Origin: an uncultured Actinomycetes bacterium
Lineage (GTDB): Bacteria > Actinomycetota > Thermoleophilia > RBG-16-64-13
Direction of reading: 5' to 3'
DNA: 55,212 bases
NCBI GenBank assembly: GCA_903873715.1
Contig: CAIQPS010000018.1
Coordinates: forward strand, 1-55,212
Within the stretch, counting starts at the first letter, position 1, and every line of letters starts with the position of its first letter. Both the position numbers and the translations under genes were made by a program. The notes under the pieces are model-generated. The model had not been told where the DNA came from, made no database searches, and worked only from the letters and a program-made list of their open reading frames with translations. Of this stretch, positions 26,365 through 35,037 are shown in pieces.

Positions 26365-27243
26365 TCACCCCTTCCGCGCAGTCGCGCCGAACAGTCCGGC
26401 CGGCTTGACGAGCAGCACCAGGAACAGCACCAGGAACCAGAAGGGCATCACCCAGAGCAATCCCAGCTTCCAGCCGACGATGGCCTCGATGATGCCCAGC
26501 ATGAACGACGCGTACAGCGTGCCCCGCAGGCTGCCGAGACCGCCGGCGATGACGATGATCAGGGCCTTCACCAGGAAGGTCCACCCGCCGGTGGGCGTCA
26601 TGAAGAACCGCGGCGCCAGCAGGATGCCGCCCGCCCCGCAGAGCAGCGTGGAGATGCCGAAGGTGACGGCGAACACCCGGAACAGCGGGATGCCGACGAT
26701 CCTGGCCCCGGTCGGGTCCTGGGCCACCGCCCGCATGCTCATCCCGGTACGGGTCCTGGCCATGAAGACGAAGAGCACCACGGCCACCACGAGGGCGAAT
26801 ATGAACATGGCTATCAGCTGCCAGCTGATGGTGAACCCACCGAGCTTCACGCTGCCGGTGAGGAACTCGGGCAAAGACTTTGTGCGCGCCCCGAAGATGA
26901 CGAGCACCAGGTTGTCGAGGAACACAGCCAGCCCCAGGGTCACCAGGATCACGCTGAAGTCGAACTCGGGCCGCTTGCGGAGCGGGCGGATGAGCACCTG
27001 GTCCACCGCCACACCCAGGAAGAACATGATGGGCAGCACGATGACGAACACCAGGACGTAGTTGAGCTTGCTGTAGCCCACCGCCAGCACCCAGGCCAGG
27101 TAAGCGCCCCAGGTGAAGAAGGACCCGTAGCTGTAGTTGAGCACCCGCCCCACGCCGTAGCAGAGGGTGAACCCGACGGCCACCAGGAAGTAGACGATCC
27201 CGATGGTGATGCCGGTGATGAGGACTTCTATGAACTCGCGCAC
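26365..27243 (-). CDS. livH: Branched-chain-amino-acid-type ABC transporter permease
   Basis: 292 aa, about eight membrane helices. LivH hallmarks: ITGITIGIVYFLVAVGFTLCYGVGRVLNYSYGSFFTWGAYLAW at the N-terminus and the coupling segment MSMRAVAQDPTGARIVGIPLFRVFAVTFGIS. Partner of LivM. It lies 12 bp after livF in the same operon. Confidence 0.92.
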   Translation of the reverse strand: MREFIEVLITGITIGIVYFLVAVGFTLCYGVGRVLNYSYGSFFTWGAYLAWVLAVGYSKLNYVLVFVIVLPIMFFLGVAVDQVLIRPLRKRPEFDFSVILVTLGLAVFLDNLVLVIFGARTKSLPEFLTGSVKLGGFTISWQLIAMFIFALVVAVVLFVFMARTRTGMSMRAVAQDPTGARIVGIPLFRVFAVTFGISTLLCGAGGILLAPRFFMTPTGGWTFLVKALIIVIAGGLGSLRGTLYASFMLGIIEAIVGWKLGLLWVMPFWFLVLFLVLLVKPAGLFGATARKG

Positions 27244-27255
27244 GGCCTCTCCTGC

Positions 27256-27963
27256 CTACGTGATCCCGAGGAAGACTTTGCGGACGGCGTCGTCATGGAG
27301 CGCCTGGTCGGTGCTGCCCGAGAAGGCGATGCGCCCGTCTTCGAGCAGGTAGATGTAGTCGGACATCTCGGCGATGTCCCCCGTGGTCTGTTCCACCAGC
27401 AGGATGCTGAGGCCCCGGTCACGGAGGGCGACGATCTGCTCGAAGACCTGCACCCGCAGGATGGGTGCCAGGCCGAACGACGGCTCGTCCACGGCCAGGA
27501 ATTTGGCGTTGGACATCAGCCCCCGGCCGATGGCCAGCATGCGCGCCTCGCCGCCGCTCAGGCTGAGCGCCCGCTTCTTCGCCAGGGTCTTGAGCTTGGG
27601 GAACATGGTGAAGACGAACTCGAGGTTCTCGGATTCCTTCTTGCGGGCCGGCTTGGCGTACGCGCCCAGCCGCAGGTTCTCCATGACCGTCATCTCCGGG
27701 AACAGATGGCGCTCCTCGGAGATCAGCACTATGCCCATCTCCACCAGCTTGTGCGAAGGCAGCCCCTGGATCTCGTGCCCGTCGAAGCGGATGACGCCGC
27801 TCGCCGGCTTCATCAGACCGCAGATGGTCTTGAGGAGGGTGCTCTTGCCGTGCCCGTTGGGCCCGAAGATGGAGACGAGCTGGCCCTCGGCGACTTTCAG
27901 GGAGATGTCGTGGATCGCCTGGTACTCGCCGTAGAAGGCGTTGATGTTCTCGACCTCAAGCAC
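27256..27963 (-). CDS. livF: Branched-chain-amino-acid-type ABC transporter ATP-binding protein
   Basis: 235 aa. Walker A is GPNGHGKST, with His where most family members have Ala. The signature is LSGGEARMLAIGRGLM and Walker B is FLAVDEPSFGLAP, followed by the switch His region in the family position. MVEMGIVLISEERHLFPEMTVMENL is the usual LivF Q-loop area. It energises the LivHM channel and overlaps livG by 8 bp. Confidence 0.93.
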   Translation of the reverse strand: MLEVENINAFYGEYQAIHDISLKVAEGQLVSIFGPNGHGKSTLLKTICGLMKPASGVIRFDGHEIQGLPSHKLVEMGIVLISEERHLFPEMTVMENLRLGAYAKPARKKESENLEFVFTMFPKLKTLAKKRALSLSGGEARMLAIGRGLMSNAKFLAVDEPSFGLAPILRVQVFEQIVALRDRGLSILLVEQTTGDIAEMSDYIYLLEDGRIAFSGSTDQALHDDAVRKVFLGIT

Positions 27964-28693
27964 GTTTGCCTCCCACCAGGCACTCGATGACCGCCGGGTC
28001 CTCGACGACGGCGCGTGGTTCCCCCAGACGGAGGGCTTCGCCGTTGTTCAGGATCAGGAGCCGGTCGCAGGAGCGGGTGAGGGCGCTCATCAGATGCTCG
28101 ATCATGATGACCGTCAGACCCCATTCCTTGTTGAGACGCTGGAGCAGCGCCAGGCTGAGCTCCGCCTCCACGGCGCTGAGGCCGCCGAGGGCTTCGTCGA
28201 GCATCACCAGGCGGGGCCGGGTCGCCAGCGCCGAGGCGAGCACCGTCAGTTTCTTGTCGTAGAGTTTGAGCGACGATACCGGGCGGTCCTCTTTGCCCTG
28301 CAGACCCACGAACTCGATGAGTCCCGACAGGTCCTTCCAGGGCGCCCGGCGGGCTCCGTCCGCGGTGCGGCCCTGGGAGCCGTAGTACTCGCCGATGCGC
28401 AGGTTCTGCACCACCGTCATGGACTGGAACGGCTGCGGGATCTGGAACGTGCGCGCGATGCCGAGATGCGTGACCCGGTGAGGCGGCAGCCCGTCGATGC
28501 GCTTGCCGTCGAGCAGGATGCGGCCGGAACCATGCAGAAAGCCGGAGATGAGGTTGAAGACCGTGGTCTTGCCGGCACCGTTCGGTCCCGCGATGCCGAA
28601 CACCTCGCCCTCCTCCAGTTCGAAGGAGAGGTCGTTGACCGCGGCGAGCGCGCCGAATCGCTGGGTAACATGTTCGAGCGTCAACAGGGCCAT
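27956..28693 (-). CDS. livG: Branched-chain-amino-acid-type ABC transporter ATP-binding protein with atypical signature motif
   Basis: 245 aa. Walker A is normal (GPNGAGKTT) and the Q-loop region reads GIARTFQIPQPFQSMTVVQNL. The ABC signature is not LSGGQ: the segment is SSLKLYDKKLTVLASALA. Walker B reads LVMLDEALGGLSAVE, with Ala after the catalytic Glu instead of Pro. Some Liv/Urt-type ATPases carry similarly relaxed signatures, so activity is not excluded. It pairs with LivF. The gap to the upstream binding-protein gene contains two strong hairpins. Confidence 0.88.
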   Translation of the reverse strand: MALLTLEHVTQRFGALAAVNDLSFELEEGEVFGIAGPNGAGKTTVFNLISGFLHGSGRILLDGKRIDGLPPHRVTHLGIARTFQIPQPFQSMTVVQNLRIGEYYGSQGRTADGARRAPWKDLSGLIEFVGLQGKEDRPVSSLKLYDKKLTVLASALATRPRLVMLDEALGGLSAVEAELSLALLQRLNKEWGLTVIMIEHLMSALTRSCDRLLILNNGEALRLGEPRAVVEDPAVIECLVGGKRA

Positions 28694-28764
28694 GCAGCGT
28701 CTCTCAGTCCGTCTTGGTCTCGCATCCTGGGTCCCGGTCCATCACATGCCACGGCGTCCCCGTG

Positions 28765-28783
28765 CGCGCCGGTCGCCGGCGCG
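28765..28783 (-). promoter_or_regulatory. Intercistronic hairpin upstream of livG
   Basis: CGCGCCGG and CCGGCGCG form a perfect 8-bp stem with a TCG loop. It is the second of two hairpins in the 180-bp gap between the first binding-protein gene and livG. Confidence 0.45.
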
Positions 28784-28794
28784 GGCTTGGGTGT

Positions 28795-28825
28795 GACCGG
28801 GGCCGGCCTGCGGCCGGCCCCGGTC
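28795..28825 (-). promoter_or_regulatory. Long perfect hairpin after the first binding-protein gene
   Basis: GACCGGGGCCGGCC (28795-28808) pairs perfectly with 28812-28825 around a 3-nt loop: 14 bp of nearly pure G/C. No T-tract follows on the minus strand. Its place just 3' of a binding-protein gene fits an mRNA-stabilising or partial-termination hairpin that lets the binding protein exceed the permeases. Confidence 0.6.
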
Positions 28826-28873
28826 TTCGTGTGACTTGGTGACACTACTTTCGGATCTCCGCCGGCCTTCAGC

Positions 28874-30223
28874 CTACTTGGTCGCCCACGCCGGCGTGAT
28901 GTACGGCGGGAAGATGAACGGGTCGGTCCCGAAGAAGGCCAGCTTGCCGTCGCCCAGGTACTGGGAGTAGGCGATCTGGAACTCCGGTCCCGGCTTGATG
29001 GTCTGCTCCGGGTTGTTGAAGTCGTACGTCCCCAGCAGGCCCTTGTACGGGTGCGTGCGGATGTAGTCCTCGATCTCCTTGTACTTGGTCGGGTCGCCGA
29101 CGGCCTTGACCGCTTCCGCCCAGATCATCACCGAGTCGTAGGTGGACGGCGGAGTGGTGAGCGGGACGTCCATGTTGAACATCTGCTTGAAGCGCGCCTT
29201 CCAGGCGTCGTGCTCCGCGCTGGGCGTCACGTAGCTCGTGACGTAGCCCATGACACCGGTGAGGGCGTTGCCGACCGCGTCCTGGGTCTCCTTGAACACC
29301 ACCATGTAGGAGATGTCGAGGAGGGACGGGGTCGGGTTCTCCATGAACTGCTTCACGAACGAGGAGATGTCCGCCACGGAGAGCACCGAGCACACGATGG
29401 CCGCGGGCTGTTCGGCGCGGATCTTGGTGAGGATCGAGCCCCAGTCGGTGGTGCCGTAGGGGAAGGTCTCGTTCAGGACGACGGTCCAGCCGGCTGCCTG
29501 CGCTTCAGCGGCGACGGCGGCCGTGTAGTTGAGGTCCCATTCCAGGTCGCCGTGGAGGATGGCGATCTTCTTGTTGGGATAGGTGTACTTGTCCTCGAAC
29601 TGGACCATGCCCTGCCAGGCCCGTTTGCCGTATTCGGCTTCGACCGGGAACACCTGGAACATGTTGCCGTATTTGGCGGGGTCGGTCTTGACCATGTCGG
29701 CGGCGCGGACCGAGCCGCTACCGTGAATGAACGGGACGTCGCTGTTGGCGCCGTAGGCTTCGAAGTCGGGGCCGTAGCCGCCGTAGCCTTCCACCACAAC
29801 GTCGACCTTCTCCTTGTCGAGGAGGCTGGCCGCGGAGGCCGCCACGGTCTCGGGCAGCAGTTCCTCGATGTCGAAGACCTTCAGTTCCACCGGACGGCCG
29901 AGAAGGCCACCGGCGGCGTTGAGGTCGGCGACGGCCATCTTGAGGCCGTACTGCATGTGCTCGCCGTCGGCCGCGTAGGCGCCGGTCAGCGGAAGCGGTG
30001 CCCCGATCTTGATCGGCTCGCCGCTGGGTGCGGCTGCAGCCGTCGTGTCGGTGCCGGCGGGTGCCGTAGTCGAGCTGCCTGCCGGCGCCGTGGTCGTGCT
30101 GCCGGGCGGCGCCGCTGTGGTCGTGGTCTCTTCCCCGCCGCCGCACGCCGCAGCGAACGCCGCGAGCGCCAGGACCAGGACGACCACCAGAGAGACGATC
30201 AGTATCGGTTTCCGTGTGCGCAT
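28874..30223 (-). CDS. livK: Branched-chain-amino-acid-type ABC transporter substrate-binding lipoprotein (first copy)
   Basis: 449 aa from ATG 30223, preceded by TAGAGGA; upstream in-frame codons would overlap the aldehyde dehydrogenase gene. A basic head, hydrophobic core and AAFAAACGGG lipobox mark a lipoprotein, followed by a Thr/Pro/Ala stalk (about 28-65). The type I binding fold starts IKIGAPLPLTGAYAADG. It is closely paralogous to the protein at 23169-24557. It starts 16 bp after the aldehyde dehydrogenase gene, tying uptake to catabolism. Confidence 0.92.
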   Translation of the reverse strand: MRTRKPILIVSLVVVLVLALAAFAAACGGGEETTTTAAPPGSTTTAPAGSSTTAPAGTDTTAAAAPSGEPIKIGAPLPLTGAYAADGEHMQYGLKMAVADLNAAGGLLGRPVELKVFDIEELLPETVAASAASLLDKEKVDVVVEGYGGYGPDFEAYGANSDVPFIHGSGSVRAADMVKTDPAKYGNMFQVFPVEAEYGKRAWQGMVQFEDKYTYPNKKIAILHGDLEWDLNYTAAVAAEAQAAGWTVVLNETFPYGTTDWGSILTKIRAEQPAAIVCSVLSVADISSFVKQFMENPTPSLLDISYMVVFKETQDAVGNALTGVMGYVTSYVTPSAEHDAWKARFKQMFNMDVPLTTPPSTYDSVMIWAEAVKAVGDPTKYKEIEDYIRTHPYKGLLGTYDFNNPEQTIKPGPEFQIAYSQYLGDGKLAFFGTDPFIFPPYITPAWATK

Positions 30224-30239
30224 TCCTCTACCCCCTGCC

Positions 30240-31742
30240 CTAGAGTGTCTTCTCGATGTCGATGGCCACCGTCTTGAGGTGGGTGACATCGTCCAGTGTG
30301 TAGCGGCCCCCTAGCCGCCCGTGCCCACTCCTCGTGCCCCCGCCTCCCCCGAAGGGCTCGTGGGCTTCCCAGTAGTCGGTGCTGTCGTTGAAGACCACGT
30401 TCCCGGTGCGCAGTTTGTCCGCGTACCAGAAGCAGCGCTTTATCGACGAGGTGAAGACCGCCATCTGCAGGCCGTAGCCGGTCATGTTGGCTATCTCGAC
30501 CGCTTCCTCGTCCGTGGCGAACGTGATGACGGGGGCCACCGGACCGAAGGTCTCCTCCATGTTGAGGAGCATGTCCTTGGTGACGCCGTCTATGACGGTG
30601 GCCGGGAAGTACAGCCCCGTGGGCTTGCCCGTCTCCCGCGCCCCGCCGAGCAGGATCTTCGCGCCTTTCGCCCGGGCGTCGTCCAGATGCAGTTCGGTCT
30701 TCAGAGCGGTCGGCTCATTGTTGAGCGGGCCCATCGTGGCGCCGTCCGCGAACGGGTCGCCGGTCACGTAGCCCTTGGCCTCCTCCACAAGCAACCTGAC
30801 GAACTCGTCGTGCACGGTGGCGTCCACCAGGATGCGCTCGGTGGCGCAGCAGACCTGCCCTGCATTGTAGAAGCACCCGAACGCAGCCGCCTTGGCAGCC
30901 TCCGCCAGGTTGGCGTCGCCACAGACGATCACCGGCCCGTTGCCGCCCAACTCCATCAAGGTCATCTTGATGCCGGCCCGCGAACAGATGGCCTCGCCGG
31001 TCACCGTCTCCCCGGTGAAACCTATGAGCGCCACGTCGGGGTGCGCCACCAGGTAGTCGCCCACGGCTGCGCCCGGCCCGGTGATCAAGTTGAACACCCC
31101 TGCCGGCAGTCCGGCCTCGTCCAGGGCCTGCTGGATACAGCGCCCGGCGAGGATCATCGACAGCGGCGTCGTGGACGCCGGTTTCATCACGATGGTATTG
31201 CCGGCGGCCAGCCCCGGGCCCAGATACTCCGAAGGGATGACGGTCGGGAAGTTCCACGGCGTTATGACCGCCATGACACCGTACGGCTCCCGGAACGTCA
31301 GCACCCGTTTGGCGGGGTCGCGCATAGGGATGATGGGCGTCTCCATGCGCACCACGTCTTCGGCGGCCAGTTGGAAGTTGAGGGCGGTCTCCAAGACTTC
31401 CGGAAGGCCCTCCCCCTCGTACGGCTTGCCCTGCTCCACGCACAGCACCTGGGCGATGGTCTCGGCGCTCTCGCGCAGCAACTCAGCCATCCGCAGGACC
31501 ACCTCCGCCCGCTTGAACACGGGCGTGGCCTTCCAAACAGGCCAGGCCGCCTTCGCCGCGGCGACGGCGGCGTCCACATCGGCCGGGCCGCACTTCGGCA
31601 CCTCGGCCAGCACGGCGCCGGTCACCGGGCTCTTGACGGCGAACGTCTCTCCGGAGACGGCGTTCACCCACCGCCCGGCGATGAGATTGCTCTTGTCGCG
31701 CAGTACCTCAGGTATCTGCACGTCACCACTCGCTCGCACCAT
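30240..31742 (-). CDS. NAD(P)-dependent aldehyde dehydrogenase
   Basis: 500 aa, normal length. Family residues: TPWNFPTVIPSEYLGPGLAAGNTIVMKPAS (cofactor and Asn), ELGGNGPVIV (general base Glu), and the catalytic cysteine in YNAGQVCCATERI, followed by NMEETFGPVAPV. It resembles succinate-semialdehyde or amino-aldehyde dehydrogenases. In an operon with a saccharopine/lysine-dehydrogenase-like enzyme, oxidation of aminoadipate semialdehyde to aminoadipate is a reasonable guess, not a certainty. It lies 59 bp after that gene. Confidence 0.85.
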   Translation of the reverse strand: MVRASGDVQIPEVLRDKSNLIAGRWVNAVSGETFAVKSPVTGAVLAEVPKCGPADVDAAVAAAKAAWPVWKATPVFKRAEVVLRMAELLRESAETIAQVLCVEQGKPYEGEGLPEVLETALNFQLAAEDVVRMETPIIPMRDPAKRVLTFREPYGVMAVITPWNFPTVIPSEYLGPGLAAGNTIVMKPASTTPLSMILAGRCIQQALDEAGLPAGVFNLITGPGAAVGDYLVAHPDVALIGFTGETVTGEAICSRAGIKMTLMELGGNGPVIVCGDANLAEAAKAAAFGCFYNAGQVCCATERILVDATVHDEFVRLLVEEAKGYVTGDPFADGATMGPLNNEPTALKTELHLDDARAKGAKILLGGARETGKPTGLYFPATVIDGVTKDMLLNMEETFGPVAPVITFATDEEAVEIANMTGYGLQMAVFTSSIKRCFWYADKLRTGNVVFNDSTDYWEAHEPFGGGGGTRSGHGRLGGRYTLDDVTHLKTVAIDIEKTL

Positions 31743-31801
31743 AGGCCCCCCTAGCTACGCTGTCGTGTGGTCGTATGACGGTGGCTTCTTTCAGTCTGTG
31801 G

Positions 31802-33025
31802 TCACAGCCACCGGGTACTGCGCCGCGCTATCCGCAGACCGGCGCGCTTCAGATCCTCCACGTATTTCAGCCTCACCGCCCTGGTGAGCGCCTCGGGCGG
31901 GAGCACTCCACGCTGGTCCACGGTGCCGTCGAGCAGATAGCCCGCGTAGATGGCGGCCGGGGTGGATGTGCCGTACGAGATCCGGTTGGCGCCGGGGATG
32001 AGTTTCGTCACCTGCTGGATGTTGGGCGGGAAGACCCAGAAGGTCTCGGTGGCGGGCTCGTTCTCGTTCGCGTAGAGGTCGATCATGTAGGCGCCCTCGT
32101 CGACGATACGACCCTCTGCCGCCAACTTGGCGATCTCCTCTTTGGGGGCCGACGCCGGGAGACAGTCCACCAGCACGTCGATGGGGCGGACCTTCTGACC
32201 GCGTATGTCCCGGGCCAGCGGGCTGGCCAGCCCGGTCTCCACAAGGATCTTGGCCTTCTTCATGCCTTCCTCGCCGCCCGCCAGCTTGAAGTCCATGTGC
32301 TTCAGCCCCTTCTCTCCCAGTTTAGGCAGGAAACGGGGCAATGTGGAGCACTCTTCATGTTCGTGCAGCACCGCGGCCAACTTGCCCACCGGCGGCGGGA
32401 ACTCGACGTACTCCCAACCATCGAACGGTGCGGCCCTGTGGAACTCGCCGTCCTGGAAATACAGGGTCGGCGTCTGCGAATCGATGTAGTAGGTCTCCTG
32501 CGACCACACCTGGACGGGCACCTCGGACTTGAAGTATCCGCCGGCCCGGATGCGGACCGCTTCACAACGGTCCATCTCCTCGTACCCGATGGCTGCCAGC
32601 GTGTTCGTGACGCCGGGGGTCATCCCGGTGTGGATGAGGGCGGTCCGGCCGATGGCCTTGAAATCGTCGTCGAGGGCGATCTGCAGGAGATAGCCGTCGT
32701 CGATGGTGCCGTTCTCGACGCGCGTCGCCATGTCCAGGTAGTGGGTCTTGGCCTTGAGAGCGGCCTTCATGAGCGGGTCGTCCCACTCGGGGATGACGGC
32801 GTTGATGAGCAGATCGGCACCTTGGGCCAACCCGGCGACGAGGTCCACGTCCCGGGCGTCGACCTTGACCGCTGTGGTCTTCCCGGCTCCCCATGCTGCC
32901 TTGACCTCTTCGGCGCGGGCGAGGTCCCAGTCGCCGATGACGATCTCGCTGACTGCCGGGTGTTGGGCGAGATTCCAGGTGAGGACGTAGCCCTGCTCGC
33001 CTGCGCCTATGATCACGACTTTCAT
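31802..33025 (-). CDS. Saccharopine dehydrogenase family protein (lysine 6-dehydrogenase-like)
   Basis: 407 aa. The NAD(P) fold begins MKVVIIGAGEQGYVLTWNLA. The segment LINAVIPEWDDPLMKAALKAKTHYLDMA and then HTGMTPGVTNTLAAIGYEEM are typical of the saccharopine dehydrogenase/lysine 6-dehydrogenase superfamily. Lysine 6-dehydrogenase makes aminoadipate semialdehyde from lysine, and the next gene could oxidise that product. Other members act on carboxynorspermidine or saccharopine. It is the first gene of the operon that runs to 23169, preceded by GGGGGGAG as ribosome-binding site. Confidence 0.75.
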   Translation of the reverse strand: MKVVIIGAGEQGYVLTWNLAQHPAVSEIVIGDWDLARAEEVKAAWGAGKTTAVKVDARDVDLVAGLAQGADLLINAVIPEWDDPLMKAALKAKTHYLDMATRVENGTIDDGYLLQIALDDDFKAIGRTALIHTGMTPGVTNTLAAIGYEEMDRCEAVRIRAGGYFKSEVPVQVWSQETYYIDSQTPTLYFQDGEFHRAAPFDGWEYVEFPPPVGKLAAVLHEHEECSTLPRFLPKLGEKGLKHMDFKLAGGEEGMKKAKILVETGLASPLARDIRGQKVRPIDVLVDCLPASAPKEEIAKLAAEGRIVDEGAYMIDLYANENEPATETFWVFPPNIQQVTKLIPGANRISYGTSTPAAIYAGYLLDGTVDQRGVLPPEALTRAVRLKYVEDLKRAGLRIARRSTRWL

Positions 33026-33042
33026 GGGCTCCCCCCCGCGGA

Positions 33043-33062
33043 TAAACCAACCAGTCGGTTAA
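33043..33062. promoter_or_regulatory. TetR-type operator at the catabolic operon promoter
   Basis: The imperfect palindrome AACCAACCAGTCGGTT (33045-33060, outer T/A at 33043/33062) has AACC/GGTT arms, the common shape of TetR-family sites. It lies just after the predicted transcription start (about 33065), where a bound protein would block transcription. The operon's own tetR is the obvious candidate. Confidence 0.55.
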
Positions 33063-33071
33063 GCTGCGCCC

Positions 33072-33100
33072 ACTATATTCCTCCCCGGTCCAAGACGCAA
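33072..33100 (-). promoter_or_regulatory. Promoter of the 33025-23169 operon
   Basis: On the minus strand TTGCGT (33100-33095) is followed after 17 nt by TATAGT (33077-33072). The start would fall near 33065, giving a leader of about 40 nt before the ATG at 33025. The -10 is near-consensus; the -35 matches in its first three bases. Confidence 0.55.
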
Positions 33101-33128
33101 TAGGCTCGTGCGGAGCGTTCGTGCCCCG

Positions 33129-33172
33129 AAAAAGGCTGCCGCCCGGCCTCTCGGGGTCGAGGTCGGGCGGCA
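33129..33172 (-). terminator. Intrinsic terminator of the MacAB-like operon
   Basis: On the minus strand a 9-bp perfect stem (TGCCGCCCG at 33137-33145 with CGGGCGGCA at 33164-33172) with a smaller internal stem is followed by GCC and five T residues (33133-33129). It lies 74 bp after the last gene. A second GC-rich hairpin, 33175-33201, precedes it. Confidence 0.75.
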
Positions 33173-33245
33173 TGGCCCGGCGGAGCGGGTACCCGCCGGG
33201 CAAAGGGGATGTCTTGCTGTGTCGGGCCCTCGGGCGGCCCCGTTC

Positions 33246-33782
33246 CTACTTGGCTGCCGTGGTGGCGGTGGAACCGGAGTCGCCCGGCCCTCCAGCCGGC
33301 GGGGCACCGCCGTCGACGGGCGGCGGGCCGCCGGCACCAGTGGTGCTGAGGGTCGCACCGACCTGAACCCGGGTGGCCGTGACGGTCCCGTCGCCGTTGG
33401 TGGTGCCCGTGACGATGACGTTCTGGCCGTTGGTGAGGTCGGCGAGGGTGCCGTCAGACACCTTGTTCACCGTGGTGTTGCTGGACAGCAGGACGATCTT
33501 GGTGCTTCCGTCCGAGGTCTTCACCGTGATGGAACTCGCGTCCGCGGCAATGATGCTGCCGGAGACGGCGCCGCCGCGGCGGGCCGCGCCGTTGGCGCCG
33601 GGGAACCCGGTGCCGTTAGCGCCGTTGGCACCGTTGCCGTTCTGGAACTGCGTCTGCAGGACTTGCATCGCTTCCTGGACGGTCGGCGTCTTGCTCCCCA
33701 CCGATGCGCGGCCGCCGAAGAAGCAGCCGACGCCCACGGCGACGACCACGACGACGACCACTGGGATCATCCACTTCTTCAC
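33246..33782 (-). CDS. Membrane-anchored DUF5666-like protein
   Basis: 178 aa. One N-terminal hydrophobic helix (about residues 5-25), an Asn/Gly-rich linker (NGNGANGANGTGFPGANG, about 46-63), a small beta domain (about 70-140: SGSIIAADASSITVKTSDGST, NGQNVIVTGTTNGDGTVTATRVQVG) of DUF5666 or OB-like type, and a Gly/Pro/Ala tail. It is the last gene of the export operon, 25 bp after the permease, and is followed by a strong terminator. Function unknown; an extracytoplasmic accessory part is likely. Confidence 0.65.
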   Translation of the reverse strand: MKKWMIPVVVVVVVAVGVGCFFGGRASVGSKTPTVQEAMQVLQTQFQNGNGANGANGTGFPGANGAARRGGAVSGSIIAADASSITVKTSDGSTKIVLLSSNTTVNKVSDGTLADLTNGQNVIVTGTTNGDGTVTATRVQVGATLSTTGAGGPPPVDGGAPPAGGPGDSGSTATTAAK

Positions 33783-33807
33783 CCGAATCCTCCTCGAAAA
33801 CCCCGTT

Positions 33808-35037
33808 TTACTCGTATCTCAAAGCCTGGATGGGATTGAGACCGGACGCTCTGCGCGCCGGATAGAACCCGAACACGATGCCTATGAGGGCCGACAGCCC
33901 GAAGGCGATGACCACCCACTGGACGGTGATGACCGAGTTGAGCCCGCCGAAGTGGTTGATGCCCATGGAGGCGAGCCACCCGACGACCACGCCGATGATG
34001 CCGCTCAGGAAGGTCATGATGACCGCTTCCACCAGGAATTGGATGCTGATGTCGCGCCGCTTGGCGCCGATGGCCTTGCGAAGCCCGATCTCCCGGGTAC
34101 GCTCGGTGACGGTGGTCAGCATCATGTTCATGATCCCGATGCCGCCCACCAACAGGGATATCCCGGCGATGGCCGCGAGCAGCAGGGTGAGCGTCCGGCT
34201 GGTGGAGGTCATGGTGGAGGCCAGGTCGGCCTGGTTCATCACCCGGAAGTCCGCGGAGGTCGAGTCGCTTATCTTGTGGCGGGTCAGCAGCAGGTCGGTG
34301 ATGTCGGTCTGCAGCTGGTCCATGCTCTTCTGGTCGACCGCGGTGATGCTCAGCGTCGACAGGTAGGTCGTCTCTCCCGCCAGGAACCGCATGCCGGTGC
34401 TGAGCGGGACGTAGATGGCGTTGTCTGCGTTGTCGGGGCCGAAGCCGCCCTTGGCCGCAGTGACCCCGACGATGGTGAACTTGGTGCTCTTGATGCGGAT
34501 GGTCTGCCCGATGGGGTCGGTGCCGCCGGCGGCCGGGTCGCCGAAGAGGTCGGTGGCGATGGTCGACCCGAGCACCGCCACCTTGGAGTAGCTGCTGGTG
34601 TCCGAATCCGTGATGAACGTGCCGCCGCTCATGGTGACGTTGCGGACGGTCTCGTAGGCCGCCGTCGTGGCGATCACGTTGGCGTTGCTGTTGCCGGCGG
34701 TGGCTATGACCTGGTATCGGCCCGTCACCTGCGGGGCGATGGCCTTCACCAGAGACAGTTCAGAGATGGCCTCCGCGTCGGTGAGCAGCAGCGTCTTGGC
34801 CCCGCCGTACGCCCCGCGCACACCGCCGCTGGAGGAGGCGCCCGGCGACACGGTCAGCAGGTTCGAGCCGGCCGACTCGATGGCCGACGTGATGGACGCC
34901 TGGCTGCCCTGGCCGATGGCCGTGAGAGCGATGACCGAGGCGATGCCGATGACGATCCCGAGCACCGTGAGCCCGGAACGCACCTTGTTGGCGCCGATCG
35001 CGATGACCGATTCTTCCAGGATGTCGCTCAGCTTCAC
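33808..35037 (-). CDS. MacB-type ABC transporter permease (FtsX domain)
   Basis: 409 aa. The GTG start at 35037 overlaps the ATPase stop (GTGA), preceded by GGAGGTGG. Topology is MacB-like: one helix near residues 20-40, a large extracytoplasmic MacB_PCD domain (about 45-270), then three helices (about 280-400) with the FtsX signatures LLVGGIGIMNMMLTTVTERTREIGLRKAIGAKRRDI and GFYPARRASGLNPIQALRYE. It works by mechanotransmission with the ATPase and adaptor next to it. Confidence 0.92.
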   Translation of the reverse strand: MKLSDILEESVIAIGANKVRSGLTVLGIVIGIASVIALTAIGQGSQASITSAIESAGSNLLTVSPGASSSGGVRGAYGGAKTLLLTDAEAISELSLVKAIAPQVTGRYQVIATAGNSNANVIATTAAYETVRNVTMSGGTFITDSDTSSYSKVAVLGSTIATDLFGDPAAGGTDPIGQTIRIKSTKFTIVGVTAAKGGFGPDNADNAIYVPLSTGMRFLAGETTYLSTLSITAVDQKSMDQLQTDITDLLLTRHKISDSTSADFRVMNQADLASTMTSTSRTLTLLLAAIAGISLLVGGIGIMNMMLTTVTERTREIGLRKAIGAKRRDISIQFLVEAVIMTFLSGIIGVVVGWLASMGINHFGGLNSVITVQWVVIAFGLSALIGIVFGFYPARRASGLNPIQALRYE

